This document shows positions 1 through 6,990 of a stretch of 64,000 bases of DNA, piece by piece. A program made the position numbers and the translations under genes. Position 1 is the first letter of the stretch, and each line of letters begins with the position of its first letter. The stretch lies in NCBI RefSeq assembly GCF_015277815.1, contig NZ_CP063813.1, forward strand, positions 62,001 to 126,000, in the 5' to 3' direction. This DNA comes from Microbacterium atlanticum (GTDB lineage: Bacteria; Actinomycetota; Actinomycetes; Actinomycetales; Microbacteriaceae). The notes under the pieces are model-generated. The model was not told the origin of the DNA. It saw only the letters and a program-made list of their open reading frames with translations, and made no database searches.

Positions 1-653
1 CGGGCGGCGCCGGGCACGGCGGCCTGGCGCTCCGCCTCGTCGAACGCGAGCTCGAGCTCACGCACCGCCACGCGGTATTCGGCGAACTGCTGCGGTGTGA
101 CGCGGTCGCGCAGCGTCGGCCGCTTGGTGAGGGCCTCGCGCTGCGCCATGAGGAAGGCGAGAGTGGCCGGATGCCGCGAGTCGGTCATCTGCGGATAGGC
201 CAGCGCCTTGTCGACGTCGGTCTCGTACGCCAGCCACCGCGCGTTCACCGCATCGTGCACCGCGTACAGCCGGTCGATCGGCAGCGGGTCGTGGACGTCG
301 GCCGCGCGGTACTGCGAGTAGCCGGCTTTCACGCGGGAGCGGCTCGCGCGGAGCTCGAGCGACGCGCTCCGCTCGGCGTGCTTCGCAGCCTGCAGCTCTC
401 GCCGCGCCTCGTACGCGCGGTGCGCCGGCTGTGCCTTCGACGTCATGACGTCGGCCTGGGCCGTGCGCACGCGGGCCTTCGCAGCGACGAGCGCGCGGTA
501 CGCCTGCATCTCCTCATGACGTGCGGCGTCGAGCTCGAGACGACGCGCGCGGCGGGTGCGCGTCGTCAGCCCGGCGTAGGTCGCCGCCCCGGCGCCCGCG
601 GCGGCCGGGGCGATCCACCACCAGGTCGACACGATGAGGAGGATCGGCTCCAC
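1..653 (-). CDS. Hypothetical membrane-anchored coiled-coil protein, 3' end off the left edge
   Basis: An open frame on the minus strand starts at a GTG (653) and continues past position 1, so the C-terminus is missing. The first 20 or so residues (EPILLIVSTWWWIAPAAAG) form one membrane segment. They are followed by a basic stretch (TTRTRRARR) and a long Ala/Arg/Glu-rich helical region that looks coiled-coil, suggesting a cytoplasmic helical domain anchored by an N-terminal helix. I do not recognise the family. No Shine-Dalgarno is visible. A TATATC box at 671-676 lies 17 bp upstream of the GTG, and the ATG at 659-661 is out of frame. The box is part of a CGCGATATA-like element similar to the PadR sites near 47.7 kb. 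Confidence 0.75.
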   Translation of the reverse strand, partial: MEPILLIVSTWWWIAPAAAGAGAATYAGLTTRTRRARRLELDAARHEEMQAYRALVAAKARVRTAQADVMTSKAQPAHRAYEARRELQAAKHAERSASLELRASRSRVKAGYSQYRAADVHDPLPIDRLYAVHDAVNARWLAYETDVDKALAYPQMTDSRHPATLAFLMAQREALTKRPTLRDRVTPQQFAEYRVAVRELELAFDEAERQAAVPGAA

Positions 654-719
654 GGTGCCATGGTAGTCGCGATATAGCGCAATTGTCGCCGGGAGTCTCC
701 TGGAGGATCTCCGGCGGAT

Positions 720-902
720 TCAGTGGCCGCCGATTTCCATCGTTCCGCCGTGGCGTCGGCGGTCGGTGGCCTCGTGGACCGGGCTGCCGGGGCCATGGCC
801 GGGTTCGCGCGTGCGCGTGCGGGTCTTCCGCGACTCGTACGTCTCACGCGGCGGCGAGAAGAAGTTCCGCACCCGGGTCCACATCGAGAGGCCGCCGCTC
901 AT
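720..902 (-). CDS. Small basic hypothetical protein, 60 aa
   Basis: This short frame starts at ATG 902 and encodes a basic, Arg/Thr/His-rich peptide with a motif NFFSPPRETYES near residue 13. I recognise no domain. The call rests on context: a TATGGT -10-like box (minus strand, 909-914) sits exactly 6 bp before the ATG, the spacing of the leaderless genes in this window. There is no Shine-Dalgarno. An internal ATG at residue 7 is an alternative start. It could still be a chance frame in GC-rich DNA. Confidence 0.45.
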   Translation of the reverse strand: MSGGLSMWTRVRNFFSPPRETYESRKTRTRTREPGHGPGSPVHEATDRRRHGGTMEIGGH

Positions 903-935
903 GGGCAGACCATACCGCGCGTGCGCGGCATCCGC

Positions 936-1037
936 ATCCGCCGGATCGAGTGCGGCGCCGCGCGAAGCCCGCCGCCGCGCATGGGGATCCGCCGGATCGA
1001 GTGCGACGCCGGGCGAAGCCCGCCGCCGCGTATCGAG
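936..1037. repeat. Two 51-bp tandem repeats
   Basis: Two copies (936-986 and 987-1037) share the core ATCCGCCGGATCGAGTGCG followed by GCGAAGCCCGCCGCCGCG, with few mismatches. They fill the spacer between the 60-aa ORF and the small membrane gene at 1039-1176. The stretch 903-935 holds only a promoter-like box. No function is assigned. Confidence 0.8.
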
Positions 1038-1038
1038 A

Positions 1039-1176
1039 TCAGCCGAACAGCAGTGCGAAGACCGTGGCGCCGCCGCCGACGAGGATCAGGGCGACGATGG
1101 TCACCCACGCGATGATCTTGACCCGGCGCTGCCGGGTGTCGTTGAAACCGCTGTACTCGTCGTCGTCCGCCGCCAT
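1039..1176 (-). CDS. Small single-pass membrane protein, 45 aa
   Basis: ATG 1176 opens a 45-residue protein with an acidic N-terminus (MAADDDEYSGFNDTRQRRVK) and one strongly hydrophobic helix (residues 21-45, IIAWVTIVALILVGGG...). An AGGA element lies upstream. It begins 36 bp after the purL stop on the same strand and may be co-transcribed with purL. Acidic head, basic stop-transfer residues and a Gly-rich helix are typical of small actinobacterial membrane peptides annotated only as hypothetical. Function unknown. Confidence 0.7.
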   Translation of the reverse strand: MAADDDEYSGFNDTRQRRVKIIAWVTIVALILVGGGATVFALLFG

Positions 1177-1212
1177 GCGCTCATCCTACTTCCGGGTCCG
1201 CGCGAACCCGTG

Positions 1213-3546
1213 TCAGGCGGTGTGCTCGGTGACGATCGGCCCGAAGGCGTCGGGGAGCGTCGAGGTCGACAGGCCGCGCAGCTCGGCCAGCGGCACGGTG
1301 AACAGGCCCTGCACCTCCAGCGCCGGCTCGTCGCCGTCGGCCGCGGAGTCGGTCACACCGATCCGCAGCACCGGGTAGCCCCGGCCCTCGCACAGCCCGC
1401 GGAACTTCACGTCGTCCTCGCGCGGCACCGAGACGATGACGCGGCCGGTGGACTCCGAGAACAGCGCGGTCGCGGCATCCACCCCGTCCCGTTCCTGGAT
1501 CTCGTTCAGCCATACGCGGGCGCCGACGCCGAACCGCATCACGGACTCGGCGAGAGCCTGCGCGAGACCCCCCGACGACAGGTCGTGCGCCGACGAGACG
1601 AGCGACTGCTGTCCGGCGGCGTGGAGCAGGTCGGCCAGCTTCTTCTCGTTCGCGAGGTCCACCGCCGGCGGGCGACCGCCGAGGTGGCCGTGGATCGTGC
1701 CGGCCCACTGCGAGCCCGAGAGCTCGGTCGCCGTGACCCCCAGGAGGTAGATGTTCTCGCCCGGATCCTGCCATCCCGACGGGATGCGGCGGGCGACATC
1801 GTCGATGATCCCGAGGACGCCGACCACCGGCGTCGGGAAGATGGGCTGGTCGCCGGTCTGGTTGTAGAACGACACGTTGCCGCCGGTGACGGGCACGCCG
1901 AGTTCGAGGCATCCGTCCGACAGTCCTTCGACCGCCTGCGAGAACTGCCACATCACTTCGGGGTTCTCGGGGCTGCCGAAGTTCAGGCAGTCGGTCACCG
2001 CGGTGGGCTGGGCACCGGTCACCGCGACGTTGCGATACGCCTCGGCGAGGGCGAGCTTGGCCCCCTGGTAGGGGTCGAGCTGGCAGAACCGGCCGTTGCA
2101 GTCGGTCGCGATCGCGAAGCCCAGTCCGGAGTGCTCGTCCACGCGGATCATGCCGGCGTCGTCGGGGAACGACAGGGCCGTGTTGCCCATGACGTAGTAG
2201 TCGTACTGGTTCGTCACCCACGACGTGTCCGCGAGGTTCGGGCTCGCCACCAGCCGGGTGAACTGGTCGCGCAGCGCGTCGGGATCGCTCGAGCGGGGGA
2301 GGGCGGATGCCGAGTCCTCTCGCAGCGCGTCGATCCATGCCGGGTACGCCACGGGGCGCTCGTAGACCGGTCCGTCGACCGCGACGGTCGAGGGGTCGAC
2401 ATCGACGATCTGCTCGCCGTGCCAGAAGATCTGCAGGCGCCCGTCGCCGGTCACTTCGCCGAGGACGCTGGTCTCGACGTCCCACTTCGTCGTCACCTCG
2501 AGGAACTCGTCGAGCTTCTCGGGCACGACGATCGCCATCATGCGCTCCTGGCTCTCGCTCATGAGGATCTCCTCCGGCGTGAGCGTGGGGTCGCGCAGCA
2601 GCACCTTCTCGAGGTCGACGCGCATGCCCGAGCCGCCGTTGGCGGCGAGCTCCGAGGTCGCGCACGAGATGCCGGCCGCGCCGAGGTCCTGGATCGCCTC
2701 GACGAGCTCGCCCTGGTAGAGCTCCAGGCAGCACTCGATGAGCACCTTCTCGGCGAACGGATCGCCCACCTGCACGGCCGGCCGCTTGGTCGGGCCGGTC
2801 TCATCAAACGAGTCGGAGGCGAGGATGGATGCCCCGCCGATGCCGTCGCCGCCGGTGCGGGCGCCGAACAGCACGACCTTGTTGCCGGCGCCCGACGCGT
2901 TGGCGAGCTTGAGGTCCTCGTGGCGCAGGACGCCGACCGCGAGCGCATTGACGAGCGGGTTGCCCTGGTAGACCGCGTCGAACACGGTCTCGCCGCCGAT
3001 GTTCGGAAGGCCGAGGCAGTTGCCGTAGAAGCTGATGCCCGAGACGACGCCGTGCACGACGCGGGCGGTGTCGGGATTGTCGATGGCCCCGAAGCGCAGC
3101 TGGTCCATGACGGCGACCGGCCGCGCGCCCATCGAGATGATGTCACGCACGATGCCGCCGACACCGGTCGCGGCCCCCTGGAACGGCTCGATGTAGCTCG
3201 GGTGGTTGTGCGACTCGACCTTGAAGGTGACAGCCCAGCCCTCGCCGATGTCGACGACGCCGGCGTTCTGGCCCATGCCGACCATGAGCCGTTCCTTCAT
3301 CTCGTCCGAGACCTTCTGGCCGAACTGGCGCAGGTAGATCTTCGAGGACTTGTAGGAGCAGTGCTCGGACCACATGACGGAGTACATGGCGAGCTCGCCC
3401 GACGTGGGCCGGCGGCCGAGGATCTCGCGGATCTTCGCGTACTCGTCGTCCTTGAGACCGAGCGCCGCGTACGGCTGCTCCTTCTCCGGGGTGACGGCGG
3501 CGTTCTCGACGGTGTCGGCCACGGCGGCCTGGGGAGGGGTGGTCAC
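1213..3546 (-). CDS. purL: Phosphoribosylformylglycinamidine synthase, large (PurL) subunit
   Basis: This is the ATP-dependent synthetase subunit of the FGAM synthase complex, the fourth step of de novo purine synthesis. It works in the cytosol with PurQ (glutaminase) and PurS. The length of about 777 aa fits the small PurL type. Visible family motifs are [12 protein letters not shown] near residue 60 and [20 protein letters not shown] near 110, followed by two AIRS-like halves. I chose GTG 3546 because GGAG lies 9 bp upstream; a TTG at 3555 abuts that GGAG and is unlikely. A TAGACT -10 box (minus strand, 3587-3592) fits a leader of about 35 nt. Its partners purS and purQ are 19 kb away, whereas many relatives keep purSQL together. 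Confidence 0.97.
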   Translation of the reverse strand: MTTPPQAAVADTVENAAVTPEKEQPYAALGLKDDEYAKIREILGRRPTSGELAMYSVMWSEHCSYKSSKIYLRQFGQKVSDEMKERLMVGMGQNAGVVDIGEGWAVTFKVESHNHPSYIEPFQGAATGVGGIVRDIISMGARPVAVMDQLRFGAIDNPDTARVVHGVVSGISFYGNCLGLPNIGGETVFDAVYQGNPLVNALAVGVLRHEDLKLANASGAGNKVVLFGARTGGDGIGGASILASDSFDETGPTKRPAVQVGDPFAEKVLIECCLELYQGELVEAIQDLGAAGISCATSELAANGGSGMRVDLEKVLLRDPTLTPEEILMSESQERMMAIVVPEKLDEFLEVTTKWDVETSVLGEVTGDGRLQIFWHGEQIVDVDPSTVAVDGPVYERPVAYPAWIDALREDSASALPRSSDPDALRDQFTRLVASPNLADTSWVTNQYDYYVMGNTALSFPDDAGMIRVDEHSGLGFAIATDCNGRFCQLDPYQGAKLALAEAYRNVAVTGAQPTAVTDCLNFGSPENPEVMWQFSQAVEGLSDGCLELGVPVTGGNVSFYNQTGDQPIFPTPVVGVLGIIDDVARRIPSGWQDPGENIYLLGVTATELSGSQWAGTIHGHLGGRPPAVDLANEKKLADLLHAAGQQSLVSSAHDLSSGGLAQALAESVMRFGVGARVWLNEIQERDGVDAATALFSESTGRVIVSVPREDDVKFRGLCEGRGYPVLRIGVTDSAADGDEPALEVQGLFTVPLAELRGLSTSTLPDAFGPIVTEHTA

Positions 3547-3672
3547 GCGGCTCAACTCCAGGATTCGGGGGATGCCGGACCGGTCCAGTCTAGTTCGGCC
3601 GCGGCATCCGGCTTCCCCTCCCGTCCTCCGTCACGTGACCCGTTCCCCGGCCCGTTCCGCGACTCGTTCCGC

Positions 3673-3767
3673 GACTCGCCAAGACACGCCGGTGGGCGGG
3701 GGTGGGCTCGGCGTGTTTTGGCGAGTCGGGGCCCGGTCGACAGAGGCCCGGCGTGTCTTGGCGAGTC
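3673..3767. repeat. Intergenic palindromic element with 18-bp arms
   Basis: GACTCGCCAAGACACGCC (3673-3690) has a one-mismatch inverted copy at 3710-3727 and a perfect inverted copy at 3750-3767. The last two are direct repeats with a 40-bp period, each followed by GGGGCCCGGTCG. It lies between the start of purL and the ArsR gene. It resembles in design, but not in sequence, the elements at 5250-5331, 10486-10880 and 29709-29919. Confidence 0.85.
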
Positions 3768-3791
3768 GGGGCCCGGTCGGCAGAGGAGGGG

Positions 3792-3838
3792 TTGACGGAT
3801 GCCGCCACGCGGCGTAACGTACAACCAAATGGTTGTAC
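3792..3838 (+). promoter_or_regulatory. ArsR promoter and operator overlapping the start codon
   Basis: TTGACG (3792-3797), 17 bp, then TAACGT (3815-3820) form a plausible sigma-70 promoter. A 20-bp inverted repeat with 9-bp arms, GTACAACCA-AA-TGGTTGTAC (3819-3838), covers the end of the -10 box, the predicted transcription start and the ATG at 3829. Dimeric ArsR repressors bind such palindromes, so autorepression is the natural reading. Confidence 0.7.
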
Positions 3839-4254
3839 GAAATGAGCTCAGCGATGACGAGATCGACCGCGTGTTCCACGCGCTCGCGGCGGCGACGCGC
3901 CGCGACATCCTGCGTCGCACGATCGACGGCGCGCATTCCGTCTCGGCGCTCGCCCGGGAGTACGACATGTCGTTCGCGGCCGTGCAGAAGCACGTCAGCG
4001 TGCTGGAGGCCGCCGGCCTCATCGTCAAGCGCGCCGAAGGCCGCGAGCGGCTCGTCCGAGCGGATCCCGAGATGATCGCCCGCGCCCGGGCGCTGCTGGC
4101 CCGCTACGAGGAGATGTGGCGCGCCCGCATCGACCGCCTCGACGCCCTGCTCGCCGGACCGGCCGGGTCTTCCGGCATCCGGAACACCCCCGAAGAACGC
4201 ACGAACGACACCGAACGCACGAACGACACCGAACGCACGAACGAAGGAGAATGA
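3829..4254 (+). CDS. ArsR-family HTH repressor, 141 aa
   Basis: A winged-helix regulator of the ArsR/SmtB fold. Residues 1-80 carry the HTH (RRDILRRTIDGAHSVSALAREY and FAAVQKHVSVLEAAGLIVKR). No metal-binding CxC motif is seen, so it belongs to the non-metal ArsR class that usually partners with SRPBCC proteins. The C-terminus is an odd hydrophilic tail encoded by an 18-bp tandem repeat (units at 4195, 4213 and 4231) reading ERTNDT. I prefer ATG 3829, inside the operator and just after the predicted transcription start. ATG 3799, with AGGAGG upstream, would add ten residues. The stop lies two bases before the next gene's preferred start. Confidence 0.9.
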   Translation: MVVRNELSDDEIDRVFHALAAATRRDILRRTIDGAHSVSALAREYDMSFAAVQKHVSVLEAAGLIVKRAEGRERLVRADPEMIARARALLARYEEMWRARIDRLDALLAGPAGSSGIRNTPEERTNDTERTNDTERTNEGE

Positions 4255-4256
4255 CG

Positions 4257-5237
4257 ATGCCCGTCACCGACGTCACCACCGACCCCGAAGCGCTCACCCT
4301 GACGCTGACCGCGGAATTCGCCGCCCCGGTCGAGCGCCTGTGGGACGCGTTCACCGAGCCCGCGCAGCTCGAGCGATTCTGGGGCCCGCCCGGATGGCCC
4401 GCCCGCTTCCCCACGTTCGACCTCTCCGTCGGCGGCCGCGCGGTCTACTACATGACCAGCCCGCGGGGCGAGAAGTCGTACGGCTCGTGGGAGTTCCTCG
4501 AGATCGACCGGCCGCGCAGCTTCACGGTGCTCGACAACTTCGCCAACGAGGACGGCGCCCCGCTGGAGGGCATGCCCACCATGCGGGTCGTCTTCACGTT
4601 CGAGCCGACGGAGACCGGCTCGCGCATGGTCAACGTGACGCACTTCGCATCGGCCGACGCACTGCAGCAGGTGGTCGACTTCGGCGCGGTCGAAGGTTCG
4701 ACCATGGCCATCAACCAGCTCGACAGAGTGCTGGCGGGCCTGCGCGAGTACGCGCAGGGCAAGGGGACGCAGACCGAGATCCTCGACGACACGCACGTGC
4801 GCATCACGCGCCTGATCGAGGGTCCGATCGACCTCGTCTGGCGCGCGCACCAGGAGCCCGAGCTGCTGCAGAAGTGGATGCTCGGACCCGACGGCTGGCG
4901 CATGTCGGTCTGCGAGGTCGACCCGTCGGTCGGCGGCCGCTACCGCTACGAATGGGAGCCGGTCGACGGCGCTCCGGGCGAGCCGTTCGGCTTCGACGGC
5001 GCGACGCTGCTCTCCGAGCCGCCGCGCCGCGCTGTCACGACCGAGCACATGACGGGCACCGACTACCCGTCGACGCTGAACGACCTCACCCTCGAGGAGG
5101 AGGACGGCGCGACGCTCATCACGGTGCTCATCGAGTACCCCGACTCGCAGACGCGCGACATGGTGCTCGCCACCGGCATGACCGACGGCATGGAGGCCAG
5201 TTACGCCCGCCTCGAGGGTGTGCTCGCCGGGGTCTGA
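4257..5237 (+). CDS. Tandem-domain SRPBCC (AHSA1-like) protein, 326 aa
   Basis: Two START/Bet v1-like AHSA1 domains lie in one chain. The first (about residues 10-165) starts EFAAPVERLWDAFTEPAQLERFWGP; the second (about 175-320) starts IEGPIDLVWRAHQEPELLQKWMLGP. Single-domain relatives are usually near 150 aa, so this is a fusion of two. The fold binds hydrophobic ligands; the ligand here is unknown. ATG 4257 has GGAGA 7 bp upstream. ATG 4251 overlaps the ArsR stop but sits too close to the ribosome site. The ArsR-SRPBCC pairing is common and implies one operon under the 3819-3838 operator. Confidence 0.9.
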   Translation: MPVTDVTTDPEALTLTLTAEFAAPVERLWDAFTEPAQLERFWGPPGWPARFPTFDLSVGGRAVYYMTSPRGEKSYGSWEFLEIDRPRSFTVLDNFANEDGAPLEGMPTMRVVFTFEPTETGSRMVNVTHFASADALQQVVDFGAVEGSTMAINQLDRVLAGLREYAQGKGTQTEILDDTHVRITRLIEGPIDLVWRAHQEPELLQKWMLGPDGWRMSVCEVDPSVGGRYRYEWEPVDGAPGEPFGFDGATLLSEPPRRAVTTEHMTGTDYPSTLNDLTLEEEDGATLITVLIEYPDSQTRDMVLATGMTDGMEASYARLEGVLAGV

Positions 5238-5249
5238 GACCCACGCCCG

Positions 5250-5331
5250 GCAGAACTCCACGGATCTCGCGCCTCCGCCCGCCTTTCCGCCTCCGCGGGG
5301 CGTGCGGCGGCGCGGATCGGTGGAGTTCTGC
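5250..5331. repeat. Intergenic inverted repeat with GCAGAACTCCAC arms
   Basis: GCAGAACTCCAC at 5250-5261 is perfectly inverted at 5320-5331, and the arms continue imperfectly inward through GGATC. It lies just after the SRPBCC gene and could act as a long terminator, or belong to the palindromic elements seen elsewhere in this window. Confidence 0.8.
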
Positions 5332-5342
5332 AGGCAGAGGGC

Positions 5343-5376
5343 ACGGGGGACGGATGCCGCGGCATCCGTCCCCCGT
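5343..5376. promoter_or_regulatory. Perfect 34-bp palindrome upstream of terC
   Basis: Every base pairs across the centre (5359/5360) for 17 bp on each side, with no loop. The centre is GGATGCC-GC-GGCATCC-like and the flanks are runs of G and C. Its right end touches the TAGCAT -10 box of terC (5376-5381), which is 6 bp before the GTG start at 5388. It could be an operator over the -35 region, or a terminator for the upstream operon. Confidence 0.85.
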
Positions 5377-5387
5377 AGCATTGCGGG

Positions 5388-6290
5388 GTGGACTTCTCCC
5401 TCGCCTTCACGCCCGACCTGGTCGCCGTCTTCCTCACGCTGTTCGTGCTGGAGATCGTGCTCGGCGTCGACAACGTCATCTTCATCTCGATCCTCGCGTC
5501 CAAGCTCCCCAAGGAGCAGCAGGCGAAGGCGCGCAACCTCGGCCTGACGCTCGCGATGGTGATGCGGGTGGTGCTGGTGCTCTTCGCCGGGTGGATCATC
5601 ACGCTGAAGAACGACGTCTTCTTCGTCGGCGACATGGGCTTCTCGTGGAAGGACCTCATCCTCATCGCGGGCGGCCTGTTCCTGGTCTACAAAGCGGTGA
5701 CCGAGATCCATCACAAGCTCGAGGGCGCCGAGGAGGAGCACGGCAGCGGCGTCGGACGCAAGACGGTCACGTTCGGCTCGGTGCTGGTGCAGATCCTGCT
5801 GCTCGACCTGGTGTTCTCGCTCGACTCGGTCATCACGGCCGTCGGCATGACCGAGAACCTCGTCGTCATCATCACCGTCGTCGTGCTGTCGTTCGGCATC
5901 ATGCTCTTCGCCTCGCGCTTCATCTTCGCCTTCGTCAACAAGCACCCCACGGTGAAGATGCTGGCGCTGTCGTTCCTTCTGCTCATCGGCGTCTTCCTGG
6001 TCGCGGAGGGGTTCGAGATCAAGATCGACAAGGCGTTCATCTACGGGCCGATGGCCTTCGCGATCTTCGTCGAGGCGCTCAACCTCGCCTACTCCGCCCG
6101 CAAGGCCAAGCGCGAGAACCGGGAGCAGCACGCGGTTCAGCTGCGTCCGCAGTACCCCGACGTCGACGAGTCGGTGGCGGTCCACAGCGCCCTCGCGGGC
6201 GCGAAGTCGGGCGGCTCGGTCGGTCTTTCCCGCATGCCGGTGTCGGGGGATGACGCGCCCGCCGCCGAGGAGCGCCAGGGTCTCGGCTGA
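5388..6290 (+). CDS. TerC-family integral membrane protein, 300 aa
   Basis: TerC/Alx-type membrane protein with about seven to nine helices. The family's conserved acidic motifs are present: LGVDNVIFISILASKLP near residue 25 and FSLDSVITAVGM near 145. Family members are tied to tellurite resistance, manganese export or metal loading of exported enzymes; which applies here cannot be told. The last 60 residues are a hydrophilic cytoplasmic tail. GTG 5388 is preferred because TAGCAT lies 6 bp upstream, the leaderless arrangement. No other ter genes and no recognisable yybP-ykoY manganese riboswitch are present. Confidence 0.93.
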   Translation: MDFSLAFTPDLVAVFLTLFVLEIVLGVDNVIFISILASKLPKEQQAKARNLGLTLAMVMRVVLVLFAGWIITLKNDVFFVGDMGFSWKDLILIAGGLFLVYKAVTEIHHKLEGAEEEHGSGVGRKTVTFGSVLVQILLLDLVFSLDSVITAVGMTENLVVIITVVVLSFGIMLFASRFIFAFVNKHPTVKMLALSFLLLIGVFLVAEGFEIKIDKAFIYGPMAFAIFVEALNLAYSARKAKRENREQHAVQLRPQYPDVDESVAVHSALAGAKSGGSVGLSRMPVSGDDAPAAEERQGLG

Positions 6291-6309
6291 GTCGCGTCCG
6301 GATGCGGGG

Positions 6310-6990
6310 TCAGGCGGGGTCGGCGAGCAGCCGGTAGCCCATGCCCGACTCGGTGAGCAGGAAAGCCGGACGCCCCGGATCGGCCTCGAGCTTCTTGCGC
6401 AGCTGCGACACGTAGAGGCGCAGGTAGCCGGTGTCGGCGACCTGCTCGGTGCCCCAGATGTCTTTGAGCAGGCTCTGCCGGGTCACGAGCGCACCCGGGT
6501 GGCGCGCGAGGAACTCCAGGATCCGCCACTCGGTCGGGGTGAGATGCACCCGCGCGCCGGCGCGCGTCACGGTCTTCCTCGAGAGGTCGACCACGACGTC
6601 CCCGAAGGTGATGACAGGGGGGACGGATGCCGCGCCCGCGCGTCGCGAGAGCGCCCTCAGCCGCGCCAGCAGCTCGTCGATCTGGAACGGCTTGGTCACG
6701 TAGTCGTCGGCGCCGGCATCCAGCGCGTCCACCTTGTCGCCGGAGCCGGTGCGGCCCGACACCACGATGATCGGGGCCGTGCTCCAGCCCCGCAGCGCCT
6801 GGATCACCTCGACGCCGTCGAGGCGGGGCATCCCGAGGTCCACCATCACGATGTCAGGATGCGCCTTGGCCGCCAGCGCGATTGCGGCAGCGCCGTCGGG
6901 CGCCGCGATCACCTCGTACCCGTGCGCGGCGAGGGTGATGCGCAGGGCGCGCACGAGCTGCGGGTCGTCGTCGGCGATGAGGACCTTCAC
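6310..6990 (-). CDS. kdpE: KdpE-like OmpR-family response regulator, 226 aa
   Basis: The receiver domain (1-120) has acidic residues DDD at 7-9, phospho-acceptor Asp51 (VDLGMPRLDG) and Lys100 (VTKPF). The OmpR winged-helix DNA-binding domain fills 130-226 (LTPTEWRILEFLARHPG, TGYLRLYVSQLRKKLE). The closest family pattern is KdpE. The GTG start overlaps the stop of the kinase gene by 4 bp, so the two are translationally coupled. The kdpFABC potassium pump genes usually controlled by this pair are not in the window. Confidence 0.9.
   Translation of the reverse strand: MKVLIADDDPQLVRALRITLAAHGYEVIAAPDGAAAIALAAKAHPDIVMVDLGMPRLDGVEVIQALRGWSTAPIIVVSGRTGSGDKVDALDAGADDYVTKPFQIDELLARLRALSRRAGAASVPPVITFGDVVVDLSRKTVTRAGARVHLTPTEWRILEFLARHPGALVTRQSLLKDIWGTEQVADTGYLRLYVSQLRKKLEADPGRPAFLLTESGMGYRLLADPA

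Noticed and set aside
766..3795. Very long plus-strand open frame opposite purL
   Set aside because: It is the antisense shadow of purL. Its translation is Arg/Gly/Val-rich with no motif, while purL has complete family motifs. The same reasoning removes the long antisense frames at 4104-6185 and 52260-55886.
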